A stretch of DNA of 64,000 nucleotides from Planctomycetota bacterium (GCA_016794425.1 JAEUHR010000023.1:62001-126000), one strand, 5' to 3'. Counted from the stretch's first letter, positions 24,255-34,018 are shown. Notes: a model not told the origin generated them from the letters alone. Numbers and translations are program-made.

Positions 24255-27200
24255 ATGAACGCACCGCGCCACCGCGCCGCTTCCCTGCTCGCTCTCGCCG
24301 CCCTCTGCGCCAGCCTCGCCGCCCAGGGCACCCCGATCGGTTTCGAGGAGACCTATGCCCTGGCGCCCGACCGCGCCGCCGCGGTCGCGACGCTGATCCC
24401 GGGCACCGACGACTGGTACTACTACCACTGCCGCGAACGGCTCGATGCGCGCGACTTCGCGACCGTGCGGCAGGTGCTGCCGGCCTGGATCCAGCGGCAC
24501 GGCCGCACGCAGCGCACGATCGAGATCGAGAACCGCGAAGCGCTGCTGTCGTTCGGCGACGACCCCGAGCGCACGTGGACGTTCCTGCGCGACCGACTCG
24601 GCCTGCGCTTCGACCACCAGCGCGTGGTGCCCGGCGAACGCGCCGAACTGCCGTCGCGGCTCGACCCGGCGTTGCTGTCGCACGCGGTGCTGACCGAGCG
24701 CGCGCTGCAGCAGCACCCTTCCGACACCGACGGCTTCACGGCGCGCGCGCTGCCCGCGCTGGCGCAGACCGAACTCGACGGCGACCGGCTGCGCAGCCTG
24801 CTGACGCGCCTGCAGCGGCCCGACGTCGACAACCTGCCGGCGCTGATCGTGCGCGACCTCGACCACCGGCAGAGCGGCGGCTTCGGCTCGCTGCCGATCC
24901 ACGGCGAACTGCGGCTGGCGCAGCTCGAGGAGTGCGTGCGGCTGCGGCCGAGGCTGCTGCAGGACCCGCGCTTCGTCGACGCGTGGCTGCAGCGCATGGA
25001 ACCGACGCAGGACGTCGACTGGCGCCGCGACCCGACCGCGCGGGCCGCGGAACTGCAGCGGCTGTGGCAGTTCGCGCAGCGGCTGTCGCCGGCGTTCAAC
25101 TCGCTGAAGGCGCACGTGCTCTACCACTGGCTGCAGCACGACCTGTCGTCGGGCGCGCCGGACCGCGACCGGTTCCTCGCCTACGTGCGGCTGCCGCGCC
25201 GCGGCGGCCCCGTCGCCGAACAGCACCTGCGCCGGCACCAGAACGCCCCGGAGTTCGTCACGCCGCAGCAGGAGTTCCCGACCGGCCTGCCGCCGATCGG
25301 CGACGACGAGGCGCTGCTGCGCCGGTGCCTGCAGCACTTCTTCGCGGCCGAGGACGGCTACGAGAGCTACGCCGAGTTCCTGCCGGCCGACTGGCTGCAG
25401 CGGCTGTTCGCCGAGACCAAGCTGCTGCTCGGCCAGGGTGACCCGGAACGCTGGTACTCGCTGCTGGCCGACCCGGCCGAAGTGGCGCGCCTGGACCAGC
25501 GCGTCGAACTCGAGTTCGCGGCGACGTCGCGCACCGAGTACGGCGGCAACGAACCGGTGACGCTCGAGCTCGACGTCAAGAACGTGCCGGTGCTGCTGCT
25601 GAAGGTGTTCGCGATCGACGCGTTCCGCTACCACGCCGAGAAGCAGCGCGAGGTCGACGCGTCGATCGAACTCGACGGCGTCGTCGCCAACCACGAACAG
25701 ACGTTCCGCTACGACGCTGCACCGATGCGCCGCATGCGGCGCACGTTCGCGCTGCCGATGCTCGCCGAACCGGGCACCTACGTGGTCGAGTTCGTCGGCA
25801 ACGGCATCAGCAGCCGCGCCGTGATCCACAAGGGTCACCTGCGCTGCGCGGTGCGGCCGGCGGCCGGCGGCCACGTGTTCCGCATCCACGACGAGACCGG
25901 TACACCGCGGCGCCAGGCGTCGATCTGGTTCGGCGGCCGCGACTACGCGCCGGACGCCGCCGGCGACATCCTGCTGCCGTTCACGACCGATCCCGGCCAA
26001 CACGCGGTCGTGCTGCACGAAGGCACGCAGTCGGCGCTGCAGACCTTCGACCACCTCGCCGAGAACTACGCGCTGCACGGCGGCGTGCACGTCGAACGCG
26101 AAGCGCTGGTCGCCGGCCGCACGACGCGCCTCTTGGTGCGCCCGCAGCTGCGGCTCGGTGCGCACCCGGTGTCGGTGCAGCTGCTGCAACAGCCGGTGCT
26201 GACGCTGATCGCGACCGACCTCGACGGCATCGCCACGAAGCAGGAGGTGCGCGACCTGCAGCTCATCGACGGCCAGGAGCTCGTGCACGAGTTCACGGTG
26301 CCCGAGCGCCTCAAAGCGCTGCAGGTGCAGCTGTCGGCGACGGTCCGCGATCTGGCCGGCAAGGACGTGCCGCTGGCGACCACCGCGGTGACCTTCGCGT
26401 GCAACGGCATCGACCGCGGCGCCACGACGACCAGCGTGCAGCTGCTGCGCACGCCGCAGGGCCACGTGCTCGAGGCGCGCGGCAAGAACGGCGAGGTCAA
26501 GGCCGGCTTTCCGTGCCGCCTGCAGCTCGCCCACCGCGACTACGCCGAGCCGATCGAAGTCACGCTGCAGACCGACGCCGACGGCCGCATCGAGCTCGGC
26601 ACGCTGCCGGGCATCGACACCGTGCAGGTGCACGGCACGGGCTTCGCCTGCAGCTTCTCGCTGGCGACCCGCTCCTGCCGCCTGCCGACGGTGCTGCACG
26701 GCCTCGCCGGCGAGACGCTGCGGTTGCCGTACCAGGGCACGGCGCCGCAGCCGACGCGCGCCGAGTTCTCGCTGCTCGGCTGGGAACGCGACGAGTTCGC
26801 CCGGCTGGCGCTCGCCGACGGGTTCGTCGAACTGCGCGGCCTCGAACCGGGCGACTACCAGCTGACGCTGCACGAGACCGGCACGCAGATCCCGGTGCGC
26901 ATCACGCGCGGCGGCCGCGACGGCGGATGGCTGATCGGCCGCGAGCGCGTGCTCGAGGCCGGTTCGGCGTCGCCGCTGCAGCTGCGCTCGCTGGCGCTCG
27001 ACGCGACCGGCCTCTTGATCCGCGTCGCCAACCCGACCGCCGCCACGCGCGTGCACGTCGCGACGACGCGCTTCCTGCCAGCGTTCCCGCTGTTCGACGA
27101 CCTCGGCGGCGCGCCGTCGCGGCCGCCGGTCGCGCTGGACACGGCGCCGATCGAGAGCAGCTTCCACGCCGGCCGCCAGCTCGGCGACGAGTACCGCTAC

Positions 27201-30200
27201 GTGCTCGAGCGCCGCTTCGCGACCAAGTACGCCGGCAACATGCTGCCGCGCCCGAGCCTGTTGCTGAACCCGTGGCAGCTCGACGAGCAGTCGTGGAACT
27301 CCGCGGTCGGCCTCGGTGGTGGCGCGGGCGGCAAGTACGGTGGCCGTGGTCGGCGCCGCGCCGGCGGTCACCCAGGGCCGGCACCGGGCGCGCCGCCGGT
27401 CGACGTCGGCGCCGCCGGCGAGTTCGCGAACCTCGACTGGCTGCCGCGCACGGCGCCGCTGCTGGCCAACCTGCGGCCCGATGCGGACGGCGTCGTGCGC
27501 GTGCCGGCCGCCGAACTCGGCGACGGCCAGATCGTGCACGTGCTGGCGGTCGACGGCGACCAGGCCGTGCACGACACCGCGCTGCGCGCCGAGGCGCCGC
27601 TGCAGCCGCGGCCCCGCCAGTTGCGCGAGGCCCTCGACGCGACGCGCCACTTCGTCGAGCAGAAGCGCATCGAGTTCGTCGCCGCCGGCGAGACCGCCGT
27701 GCTGCCCGACGCGCGCTCGGCGCAGGTCGAGGTCTACGACTCGCTGGCCAGCGTGCACGGGCTCCTGGCGACGCTGTGCAGCGACCCGGCGCTGTCGCGG
27801 TTCGCGTTCGTGCTGCAGTGGCCGCTGCTCGACTCTGCGCAGAAGCGCGCCCGCTACGCCGAGAACGCGTGCCACGAGCTGCACTTCTTCCTCTGGCAGA
27901 AGGACCGCGCGTTCTTCGACGCGGTCGTGCGGCCGCTGCTGGTCGACAAACTCGCGAAGACGTTCCTCGACCACTGGCTGCTCGGCGACGACCTGCAGCG
28001 CTACGTCGAACCGTGGGCGTTCGCGCAGCTGAACCTGATCGAACGCATCCTGCTGGCGCAGCGGCTCGACGAACAGGGCCGCGCCGCGATCGCCCGGTCG
28101 GTGCGCGAGCTGCTCGAACTGCGGCCGGTGCCGCCGTCGACGCTCGACGCGCTGTTCGACCTGGCGCTGAAGGCGCAGCAGCTCGGCACCGAGGGTGACG
28201 CGCAGCTCCTGCTGATGCAGAAGGTCGTCGACCGCGGGCCCGGCGACACGATGCCGCCGCAGCCCACCGCCGCGGCGCCGGCCCCGGCCGAGCGGCAGGC
28301 CTTCGACGACCGCAGCGAGGAGATGGGGAAGGACAAGAAGGCCGACGCCGACGAACCGGCAAGGAAGCCGGAGGCCGAGGCGAACGAGGTCGCCGAGGAG
28401 ATCCAGGCCCTGGGCGACGAGCTGAAGCAGCGCGGCGCGGCCAAGCAGCTCTGGCGCGCGGTCGAGGCCACGCGGCTGCGGATCGAGAGCGACTACTGGC
28501 GCCGCACGCCGCTGCAGACGACGCCGGACGTGGTCGCGCCGAACCGCTTCTGGCGCGACTACGCGACCGCGCCGGCCGGCCGGCCGTTCGCGTCGACCGC
28601 CGTGGTCGAGGCGCACGGCAGCTTCCTCGAGGCGATGTTCGCGCTGGCGGTGCTGGACCTGCCGTTCGCGGCGGGCCGGCACGAGGTGACCGCCGACGGC
28701 GACCGCCGCACGCTGCGCGCCGCGACGCCGCTGCTGCTGGTGCGCAAGGAGGTCACCGCGACCGAAGCCGCCGCCGACGTGCCGCCGCTGCTGGTCGGGC
28801 AGAACCTGTTCCGGCTCGACGAACGCTACCGCTACGAGAACGGCGAGCAGCGCGATGCCTTCGTCACCGACGAGTTCCTGGTCGACACCGGCTACGGCTG
28901 CCAGGTCGTGGTCACCAACCCGACGTCGCAGCGGCGCACGGTCGCGCTGCTGCTGCAGATCCCGGCCGGCGCGCTGCCGCTGAACTCGGGCTTCTGGACC
29001 AAGAGCCGCACCCTCGAGCTGCAGCCGTACGCGACCGCGACCGTCGAGTACGCGTTCTACTTCCCGACAGCCGGCGACTTCGCGCACTACGCGGTGCAGG
29101 CCGCCGAGGCGGGCGCGCTCGCCGCGGCCGCGACCGCGCGCACGCTGCACGTCGTCGCCAGCCCGAGCCGCGTCGACACCGGCTCGTGGGAGCATGTCTC
29201 GCAGCTGGGCAGCGCGGCCGAGGTGCTGGCCCACATCGACGGTGCCAACGTGCAGCGGCTCGACCTGGGCCGCATCGCGTGGCGGCTGCGCGACCGCGGC
29301 TTCTTCGGTGAACTGCTGCCGCGGCTGCGCGCGCGACACGCGTTCGACGCGACGGTCTGGTCGTACGGCGTGCTGCACCGCGACGAAGCCGCCGCGCGCG
29401 AGTTCCTGCAGCACCGCGACGACCTGGTGGCCCAGTGCGGAGCGGTGTTGCAGTCGCCGCTGCTGACGTTCGACGTAGTCGAGCGGAAGCGCTACCAGCA
29501 GCTCGAACTCGACCCGCTGGTGCACGCGCGCGCGCACCGGCTGGGCAGCCGCCGCGGGATCGGCAACGAGCACCTCGCCGCGCAGCACCGCGCCGCGATG
29601 GACCGGATCGGCTACCACGCGCAGCTCGACGCCGACGACTGGATCACGGTCACCTACCTGCTGCTGCTGCAGGACCGGGTCGAGGAAGCGCTGCAGGCCT
29701 ACGCGAAGATCGACGCCGCGCGCGTCACGACGCACCTGCAGTACGACTACCTGACCGCCTACGCGGCGTTCTTCACCGGCGACCTCGATCGCGCGCGCCG
29801 CACCGCCGAACGCCACCGCGACCACCCGGTCGCGCACTGGCAGCAGCGCTTCATCGAGGTGCTGGCGCAGCTCGACGAGGCGCAGGGCCGGCCGAGCCCG
29901 GGCCGCGGCGACCAGGTGCCGACCGACCTCGCGGCCGCGGCACCGTCGCTCGAGCTGGCGCTCGAGGGCCGGCGCGCGACGGTCGCCTGGCGCAACCTGC
30001 CGCAGTGCGAAGTGCGCTTCTACGAGCTCGACGTCGAGTTCGCGTTCTCGGCGCGGCCGTTCGCCAGCGACGACGGCACGTCGGCAGCCTACGTGCAGCC
30101 GATCCTGACCCGGACCCTGGACCTGCCCGCGGACCAGCGCGAACTGACGTTCGACCTGCCGGACCGCTTCGCGCAGAAGAACGTGCTGGTCGAGGTGCGC

Positions 30201-30515
30201 GGCGCCGGCCTCGTGCGGTCGCAGACCTGGTTCGCGAACGCGCTGCAGGTGCGGTTCCTCGAGAGCTGGGGCCAGGTCGCGGTCAGCGAGCCGGGCACCG
30301 GCACGCCGCTGCCGAAGGCCTACGTCAAGGTGTTCGCGAAGCTGCCCTCGGGGCAGGTCCGCTTCCACAAGGACGGCTACACGGACCTGCGCGGCCGCTT
30401 CGACTACGCATCGCTGTCCGACGATCCGAACGCCGGCGCGGTGCGCTACGCGGTGCTGGTGCTCGACGACCAGCGCGGCGCAGTGATCCGCGAACTCGCG
30501 CCGCCCACGCGCTGA
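24255..30515 (+). CDS. Giant secreted multidomain protein of unknown function (2086 residues)
   Basis: A signal peptide (about 1-23, ASLAAQ) starts at ATG 24255; an in-frame TTG at 24135 would bury it. Residues about 30-400 are helical. From about 415 (TEYGGNEPVTLELDVKNVP) come several beta-sandwich-like units that resemble alpha-2-macroglobulin MG domains in general pattern, but no GCGEQ thioester motif is seen. A Gly/Arg-rich linker lies near 1020-1040 and a charged Lys/Glu/Ala-rich linker near 1350-1395. A TPR-like helical part (about 1790-1880) precedes a C-terminal beta region with the conserved-looking HKDGYTDLRGRFDYASLS. It probably works in the periplasm or at the cell surface. I do not recognise a named family. 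Confidence 0.8.
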   Translation: MNAPRHRAASLLALAALCASLAAQGTPIGFEETYALAPDRAAAVATLIPGTDDWYYYHCRERLDARDFATVRQVLPAWIQRHGRTQRTIEIENREALLSFGDDPERTWTFLRDRLGLRFDHQRVVPGERAELPSRLDPALLSHAVLTERALQQHPSDTDGFTARALPALAQTELDGDRLRSLLTRLQRPDVDNLPALIVRDLDHRQSGGFGSLPIHGELRLAQLEECVRLRPRLLQDPRFVDAWLQRMEPTQDVDWRRDPTARAAELQRLWQFAQRLSPAFNSLKAHVLYHWLQHDLSSGAPDRDRFLAYVRLPRRGGPVAEQHLRRHQNAPEFVTPQQEFPTGLPPIGDDEALLRRCLQHFFAAEDGYESYAEFLPADWLQRLFAETKLLLGQGDPERWYSLLADPAEVARLDQRVELEFAATSRTEYGGNEPVTLELDVKNVPVLLLKVFAIDAFRYHAEKQREVDASIELDGVVANHEQTFRYDAAPMRRMRRTFALPMLAEPGTYVVEFVGNGISSRAVIHKGHLRCAVRPAAGGHVFRIHDETGTPRRQASIWFGGRDYAPDAAGDILLPFTTDPGQHAVVLHEGTQSALQTFDHLAENYALHGGVHVEREALVAGRTTRLLVRPQLRLGAHPVSVQLLQQPVLTLIATDLDGIATKQEVRDLQLIDGQELVHEFTVPERLKALQVQLSATVRDLAGKDVPLATTAVTFACNGIDRGATTTSVQLLRTPQGHVLEARGKNGEVKAGFPCRLQLAHRDYAEPIEVTLQTDADGRIELGTLPGIDTVQVHGTGFACSFSLATRSCRLPTVLHGLAGETLRLPYQGTAPQPTRAEFSLLGWERDEFARLALADGFVELRGLEPGDYQLTLHETGTQIPVRITRGGRDGGWLIGRERVLEAGSASPLQLRSLALDATGLLIRVANPTAATRVHVATTRFLPAFPLFDDLGGAPSRPPVALDTAPIESSFHAGRQLGDEYRYVLERRFATKYAGNMLPRPSLLLNPWQLDEQSWNSAVGLGGGAGGKYGGRGRRRAGGHPGPAPGAPPVDVGAAGEFANLDWLPRTAPLLANLRPDADGVVRVPAAELGDGQIVHVLAVDGDQAVHDTALRAEAPLQPRPRQLREALDATRHFVEQKRIEFVAAGETAVLPDARSAQVEVYDSLASVHGLLATLCSDPALSRFAFVLQWPLLDSAQKRARYAENACHELHFFLWQKDRAFFDAVVRPLLVDKLAKTFLDHWLLGDDLQRYVEPWAFAQLNLIERILLAQRLDEQGRAAIARSVRELLELRPVPPSTLDALFDLALKAQQLGTEGDAQLLLMQKVVDRGPGDTMPPQPTAAAPAPAERQAFDDRSEEMGKDKKADADEPARKPEAEANEVAEEIQALGDELKQRGAAKQLWRAVEATRLRIESDYWRRTPLQTTPDVVAPNRFWRDYATAPAGRPFASTAVVEAHGSFLEAMFALAVLDLPFAAGRHEVTADGDRRTLRAATPLLLVRKEVTATEAAADVPPLLVGQNLFRLDERYRYENGEQRDAFVTDEFLVDTGYGCQVVVTNPTSQRRTVALLLQIPAGALPLNSGFWTKSRTLELQPYATATVEYAFYFPTAGDFAHYAVQAAEAGALAAAATARTLHVVASPSRVDTGSWEHVSQLGSAAEVLAHIDGANVQRLDLGRIAWRLRDRGFFGELLPRLRARHAFDATVWSYGVLHRDEAAAREFLQHRDDLVAQCGAVLQSPLLTFDVVERKRYQQLELDPLVHARAHRLGSRRGIGNEHLAAQHRAAMDRIGYHAQLDADDWITVTYLLLLQDRVEEALQAYAKIDAARVTTHLQYDYLTAYAAFFTGDLDRARRTAERHRDHPVAHWQQRFIEVLAQLDEAQGRPSPGRGDQVPTDLAAAAPSLELALEGRRATVAWRNLPQCEVRFYELDVEFAFSARPFASDDGTSAAYVQPILTRTLDLPADQRELTFDLPDRFAQKNVLVEVRGAGLVRSQTWFANALQVRFLESWGQVAVSEPGTGTPLPKAYVKVFAKLPSGQVRFHKDGYTDLRGRFDYASLSDDPNAGAVRYAVLVLDDQRGAVIRELAPPTR

Positions 30516-30524
30516 GGCCGGCGG

Positions 30525-30632
30525 CTACGAGCCGCCGGTGTCGAGCGGGGCACCGTTGCCGGCGCCCTTGCTCTTCTTCTTGCCGGGCTTCGCTCCGGGC
30601 CTGGGCCGACCGGCCCGAGTGCCGCAGCCTTG
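30525..30632 (-). other. In-frame open extension beyond the UGA of the TPR protein gene
   Basis: Directly after the TGA of the gene at 30633-31235 the same frame stays open for 35 codons to a TAG at 30525-30527. The end of this stretch reads PGAKPGKKKSKGAGNGAPL, and third positions of the last ~21 codons are nearly all G or C, as in real genes here. A Lys/Gly/Pro-rich tail is common on Bat-operon TPR proteins. It may be a readthrough extension, a recent stop mutation, a sequencing error, or chance. Confidence 0.4.
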
Positions 30633-31235
30633 TCACTCGCTCGGCAGCGGCAGGCCCTGCAGATCCTCGATCTCGAGCCGCGACAGCCGGATCGCGGCCT
30701 CGAGGTCCTGCTGGTGCGCCGCGGCGACCGCGCCGTCCGCGGCCTGCTCGGCCAACAGCCGGTAGTTCTGCCGCGCGGCTTCGATCTCCGGCTCCCATTG
30801 CTCGCGCGTCAGGCCTTCGAGGCGCATCAGCCACGTCGTGTAGAACTGCGCCCGTGCCAGCTGCTGCCGCGCGTCGGCCAGCAACGTCGGATCGGCGCTC
30901 GGCTGCTGCTCGAGCTCGGCGACCATCGCGCCGAGCTCTTCGCGCGCGGTCGGCAGTCCGCTGGCCAGCATGCGCGCCTTGTTCAGCTCGAGCCGCGTGC
31001 GGTCGAACAGGAACCGCATCGGTCCGTCCGCCAGCGACGCCGGCAGCAGTTGCAGCGCCTCCTCGTAGCGCTTCGCCGCGTCCCGCCAGTCACCGTCCGC
31101 GGCGGCCGCGGCAGCGGCGACCAGCACGGCATCGGCATCCTCGAGCGCGACGAGGTCCTGGCCTGGTCCTTCGTGGAACGCCCACGCGCCGATCGGCAAC
31201 GCGAGCCAGCCCACCAGCAGCAGGTTCCGAATCAT
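30633..31235 (-). CDS. Exported TPR-like protein of the Bat operon (BatC-like)
   Basis: 200 residues. An N-terminal signal or membrane segment (about 1-19) precedes helical repeats; ADGDWRDAAKRYEEALQLLP is a recognisable TPR unit (about 47-66), and the rest forms helices with Ala/Leu/Arg heptads. It is the last gene of the MoxR/vWA cluster, in the place where BatC-type TPR proteins are found. A 101-bp gap and TAGACT at 31281-31286 separate it from the upstream vWA gene, so it may also have its own promoter. See the entry on the open frame after its UGA stop. Confidence 0.7.
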   Translation of the reverse strand: MIRNLLLVGWLALPIGAWAFHEGPGQDLVALEDADAVLVAAAAAAADGDWRDAAKRYEEALQLLPASLADGPMRFLFDRTRLELNKARMLASGLPTAREELGAMVAELEQQPSADPTLLADARQQLARAQFYTTWLMRLEGLTREQWEPEIEAARQNYRLLAEQAADGAVAAAHQQDLEAAIRLSRLEIEDLQGLPLPSE

Positions 31236-31280
31236 GGGGGTCTCCGTGACGGGCGTCCCGGGGTGCCGGGAAGCCCGGGC

Positions 31281-31286
31281 AGTCTA
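31281..31286 (-). promoter_or_regulatory. Putative -10 element (TAGACT) of the BatC-like gene
   Basis: GATAGACTGCCCGGG on the minus strand, 45 nt upstream of ATG 31235, similar to the element before the 14-repeat propeller gene. Confidence 0.3.
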
Positions 31287-31336
31287 TCGGCTCGCAGTCG
31301 CCCGTGGGCGATCCGGTTCGGTTCCGCGGCGGCCGG

Positions 31337-32311
31337 TCACGCCGCCCGCACCTCGACCGGTACCCCCGGCCGCGCCCGGGCGCCGAACCGGTGCAGCAGC
31401 ATCGGCACCAGCGCCAGCACCACGCTGCCCAGCACCACCGCCAGCAGCGCGTATTCGCGCCGGGTCAGCCGTTCGATCAGCGGCTTGCGCGCGTCGGCCG
31501 CCGCGGCGGCGAGCACGTCGCTCGGCACCTGCCGCTTGTTGCCGTTGTGGAACTCACCGCCGAGCCGCACCGCGACCTGGCGCAGCGTGCTGGCGTCCTG
31601 GCGCGACTGGTGGCCGGCGATGAACTTGCCGGTCACGTGGTCGCCGACGCCTACGACCAGCGTGCCGGCGATCGACGGCGGCAGCTCGGGCATGCCGGTG
31701 GCCGGCACCGTGTCGCCGTCGCTGACCACCACGAGCATCGCGCTGCCGACGCGCCAGTGCTTGGCGATGCGCGCCGCTTCGGCGATGCCGTCGAACAACT
31801 TCGTGCTGCCGGTCGGGAACGCAAAGCGCATGTCGACCTGCGCCAGCAGGTGGCGCACCAGCTCGATGTCCTTGGTGTCCTCGACGACCGGCTTGGCGCC
31901 GTTGTAGGTCGCGATCACGGTGATCTTGAACCTGCCGATCGGCACGCGCGCGAACAGCGACTCGATCAGGTCCTGCGCGCGCTCGGCACGCGTCTGGTCG
32001 CCGTTCGGTCCCGCGTCGCGCAGGTGCATGCTCGGCGACACGTCGTAGACCAGCACCAGGTGGCGCCACTCGGCCTCCGGCACCTCGTCGGACTCGTGCA
32101 CGCGCGGCTCGATCAGCAGCAGCGTCGTCAGCCCCCACGCGAGCCCGCCGAACGCGGCCGCGCGCAGCCACGGCACCGCCGCCACCCACGGCGCCGGCCG
32201 CGCGCCCGGACCGAACAGCAGGTGCGCGTAGCGCGCGAGCCGCCGGCGGTGCAGCAGTTCGCCGAGCGCCGCCAGCAGCAGCGCGCCGAGCGCGGCGATC
32301 TCGGCTACCAC
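31337..32311 (-). CDS. Membrane vWA-domain protein (BatB-like)
   Basis: 324 residues. Two hydrophobic segments near the N-terminus (about 1-20 and 48-68) and one near the C-terminus (about 290-310) enclose a von Willebrand factor A domain. The MIDAS metal site is DVSPS (the DxSxS motif) with further ligands in the TGSTKLFDG and VVSDGDT segments. vWA domains of this kind bind partners through a divalent ion. The GTG start overlaps the end of the upstream vWA gene by 7 bp, which implies coupled translation. Role by context: part of an envelope complex served by the MoxR ATPase. Confidence 0.88.
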   Translation of the reverse strand: MVAEIAALGALLLAALGELLHRRRLARYAHLLFGPGARPAPWVAAVPWLRAAAFGGLAWGLTTLLLIEPRVHESDEVPEAEWRHLVLVYDVSPSMHLRDAGPNGDQTRAERAQDLIESLFARVPIGRFKITVIATYNGAKPVVEDTKDIELVRHLLAQVDMRFAFPTGSTKLFDGIAEAARIAKHWRVGSAMLVVVSDGDTVPATGMPELPPSIAGTLVVGVGDHVTGKFIAGHQSRQDASTLRQVAVRLGGEFHNGNKRQVPSDVLAAAAADARKPLIERLTRREYALLAVVLGSVVLALVPMLLHRFGARARPGVPVEVRAA

Positions 32312-33216
32312 GGCGTGTACCTCAGCCCGAGCTGGAACAGGCCGTAGACCGCGAGCAGCACGAGCCCGGCAAGCGCGAACGGCAGGAACCAGTCGACCAG
32401 CTCGGCGATGCCCTGCTCGAGCTTCGCCTTGGTCATCCGGTCGATGTGCTCGAACACCTGCTTCAGCGCGTTCGTGTCGCCCGGGTTGAACACCTCGCCG
32501 CCGGTCAGCCGCGCGAGGTTGACGATCGCCCCGTTCGCCTCCTGCTCCTGGATGTTGACCGCGAACAGCACGATGCCGTCGCCCTTCAACTTCTTCGCGA
32601 TCGTGATGTCGTTGCCGTTGTCGAGGTCGGAGCTGAATCCGTCGGTGACCAGGATCAGCAGGCGGTCGCCTTCGCTGCGTTCGGCCAGCACCTCGCGGCA
32701 GCCGAGCACCGCGCGGCCGATCTCGGTGCCGCCGAACGCCGGCGGCGCGTTCTCGGGCCGCATGAACGGCACCGCGCAGCGGAACGCCGACGGATCGCTG
32801 GTCAGCGGCACCCAGTGCAGGAAGTTGTTGCCGAAGAACGTCAGACCGAACGAGTCGCCGGTGCGGTAGTCGAGGAACTCGTTGATCGCCGCCATCGCGG
32901 CGTCGTAGCGGTTGCCGGCGCCGAACTTCGCGACCATCGAGCGGCTGATGTCGACGCAGAACTGGATGTTGGTCAGCACGCGCTTCTGCTTCGGTGCCGC
33001 GAGTTCCTGCGGCAGCGCCAGCAGCAGCACCGCGACCGCGGCCAGCAGCGCCGGCAGCGACTCGCCGACGCCGAGCAGCCCGCGCACGAGGCGCCCGGCG
33101 CCGCGGCCGCCGTGGTCGAACGGCAGCGCCGTGCGCCGCGCCTGCCGCTGCCAGACCCAGAACAGGTGCAGCAGCGGCAGCACCAGCAGCAGCAAGAGCC
33201 AGGGTCTACCGAACAC
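32305..33216 (-). CDS. Membrane vWA-domain protein (BatA-like)
   Basis: 303 residues. Two N-terminal membrane helices (about 4-22 and 53-72), a vWA domain with the MIDAS motif DISRS, a Thr in FGGTEIG and the VTDGFSSD segment, and a C-terminal membrane helix (about 278-297). The arrangement matches BatA/BatB proteins. The GTG start at 33216 overlaps the end of the upstream gene by 11 bp. The MIDAS is complete, so metal-dependent binding is likely. Paired with the similar protein encoded next to it, as in Bat operons. Confidence 0.88.
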   Translation of the reverse strand: MFGRPWLLLLLVLPLLHLFWVWQRQARRTALPFDHGGRGAGRLVRGLLGVGESLPALLAAVAVLLLALPQELAAPKQKRVLTNIQFCVDISRSMVAKFGAGNRYDAAMAAINEFLDYRTGDSFGLTFFGNNFLHWVPLTSDPSAFRCAVPFMRPENAPPAFGGTEIGRAVLGCREVLAERSEGDRLLILVTDGFSSDLDNGNDITIAKKLKGDGIVLFAVNIQEQEANGAIVNLARLTGGEVFNPGDTNALKQVFEHIDRMTKAKLEQGIAELVDWFLPFALAGLVLLAVYGLFQLGLRYTPW

Positions 33217-34018
33217 GCGCCACCTCTTCGAAGTCGGCCGCGGACACCGAGCGGTACGGCGCCAGCAGCGCCGCCACGTCGAACGACGCCGGCGGCTCGG
33301 GGCGGTGCAGCCACGCCTCCACCTGCCGCAGCAGCGCGCCGGCCTCGGCATGCGCGCGGATCGCGACGATCGCGGCATCGGCGTTGGCGGTGCGCAGGCC
33401 GAGTTTCGCGCGCCAGAACGCCACCAGCAGGCGTTCGAGTTCGGCCTTCCCAGCGTCGTCGGCGGCGCCGGTCGCCACGGCCTGCACCAGCGGTCGCAGC
33501 CGGTCCGCGAGCGTCGGCTGCACCGTCGCGACGGCACGCGCCCGGCGCCAGCGCCGGCCGACGAACAGCACTGCCAGCAGGCCGACCACCCAGAGCACCC
33601 CGGCGACGATCTGCAGCGTCGAGTAGCCGGACAGCCGCGGCAGCGCGCCCGGCGCCGGCGCGGCGGGTTCGAGTTCGCCCGGCGGCAGCACGCTGGTGAC
33701 CGTGACCTCGATCGGCGGCAGGTCGGCGGCAGCGCTGCCGTCCTTGCGCGCGAGCCAGCGCGCGAGGTCGTAGCGCCCCGGCGCGAGGCCGTACCACTCG
33801 AGGTCGTAGCGGAAGCGGTCGCCGTGCGGCCGTGTCGCCAGCAGGCGCACGACGATCGGCGTCGTGTGGTCGACCGCCGCCGGCTCGAGTTCGCCGCCGG
33901 GCAGCACCAGTTCGTCGATGCGCGCCCGCATGCCGACCGAAGCCGAGCGCATGTCGCGCGCCTGCGCCGCCAGCGCACCGGCCAGCAGCAGCGGCACGAG
34001 CCACCGCGAATGCGGCAT
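33206..34018 (-). CDS. Exported single-pass membrane protein (DUF4381/BatD-like)
   Basis: 270 residues. A signal peptide (about 1-20, GALAAQA) leads to a beta-rich periplasmic domain of about 120 residues, a membrane helix (about 147-168, LQIVAGVLWVVGLLAVLFVG) and a cytoplasmic helical tail. This layout and position between DUF58 and vWA genes match the BatD or DUF4381 proteins of MoxR operons, though sequence identity to either family is not evident by eye. ATG 34018 shares its first base with the DUF58 stop codon (TGATG). Confidence 0.7.
   Translation of the reverse strand: MPHSRWLVPLLLAGALAAQARDMRSASVGMRARIDELVLPGGELEPAAVDHTTPIVVRLLATRPHGDRFRYDLEWYGLAPGRYDLARWLARKDGSAAADLPPIEVTVTSVLPPGELEPAAPAPGALPRLSGYSTLQIVAGVLWVVGLLAVLFVGRRWRRARAVATVQPTLADRLRPLVQAVATGAADDAGKAELERLLVAFWRAKLGLRTANADAAIVAIRAHAEAGALLRQVEAWLHRPEPPASFDVAALLAPYRSVSAADFEEVARVR

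Noticed and set aside
24129-30368. A 2079-codon open frame on the minus strand opposite the giant secreted protein gene
   Set aside because: It has no signal peptide or family motif, its composition is Arg/Ala/Gln-rich, and it is the antisense shadow expected for a GC-rich gene. The plus frame has a signal peptide and sensible domains.
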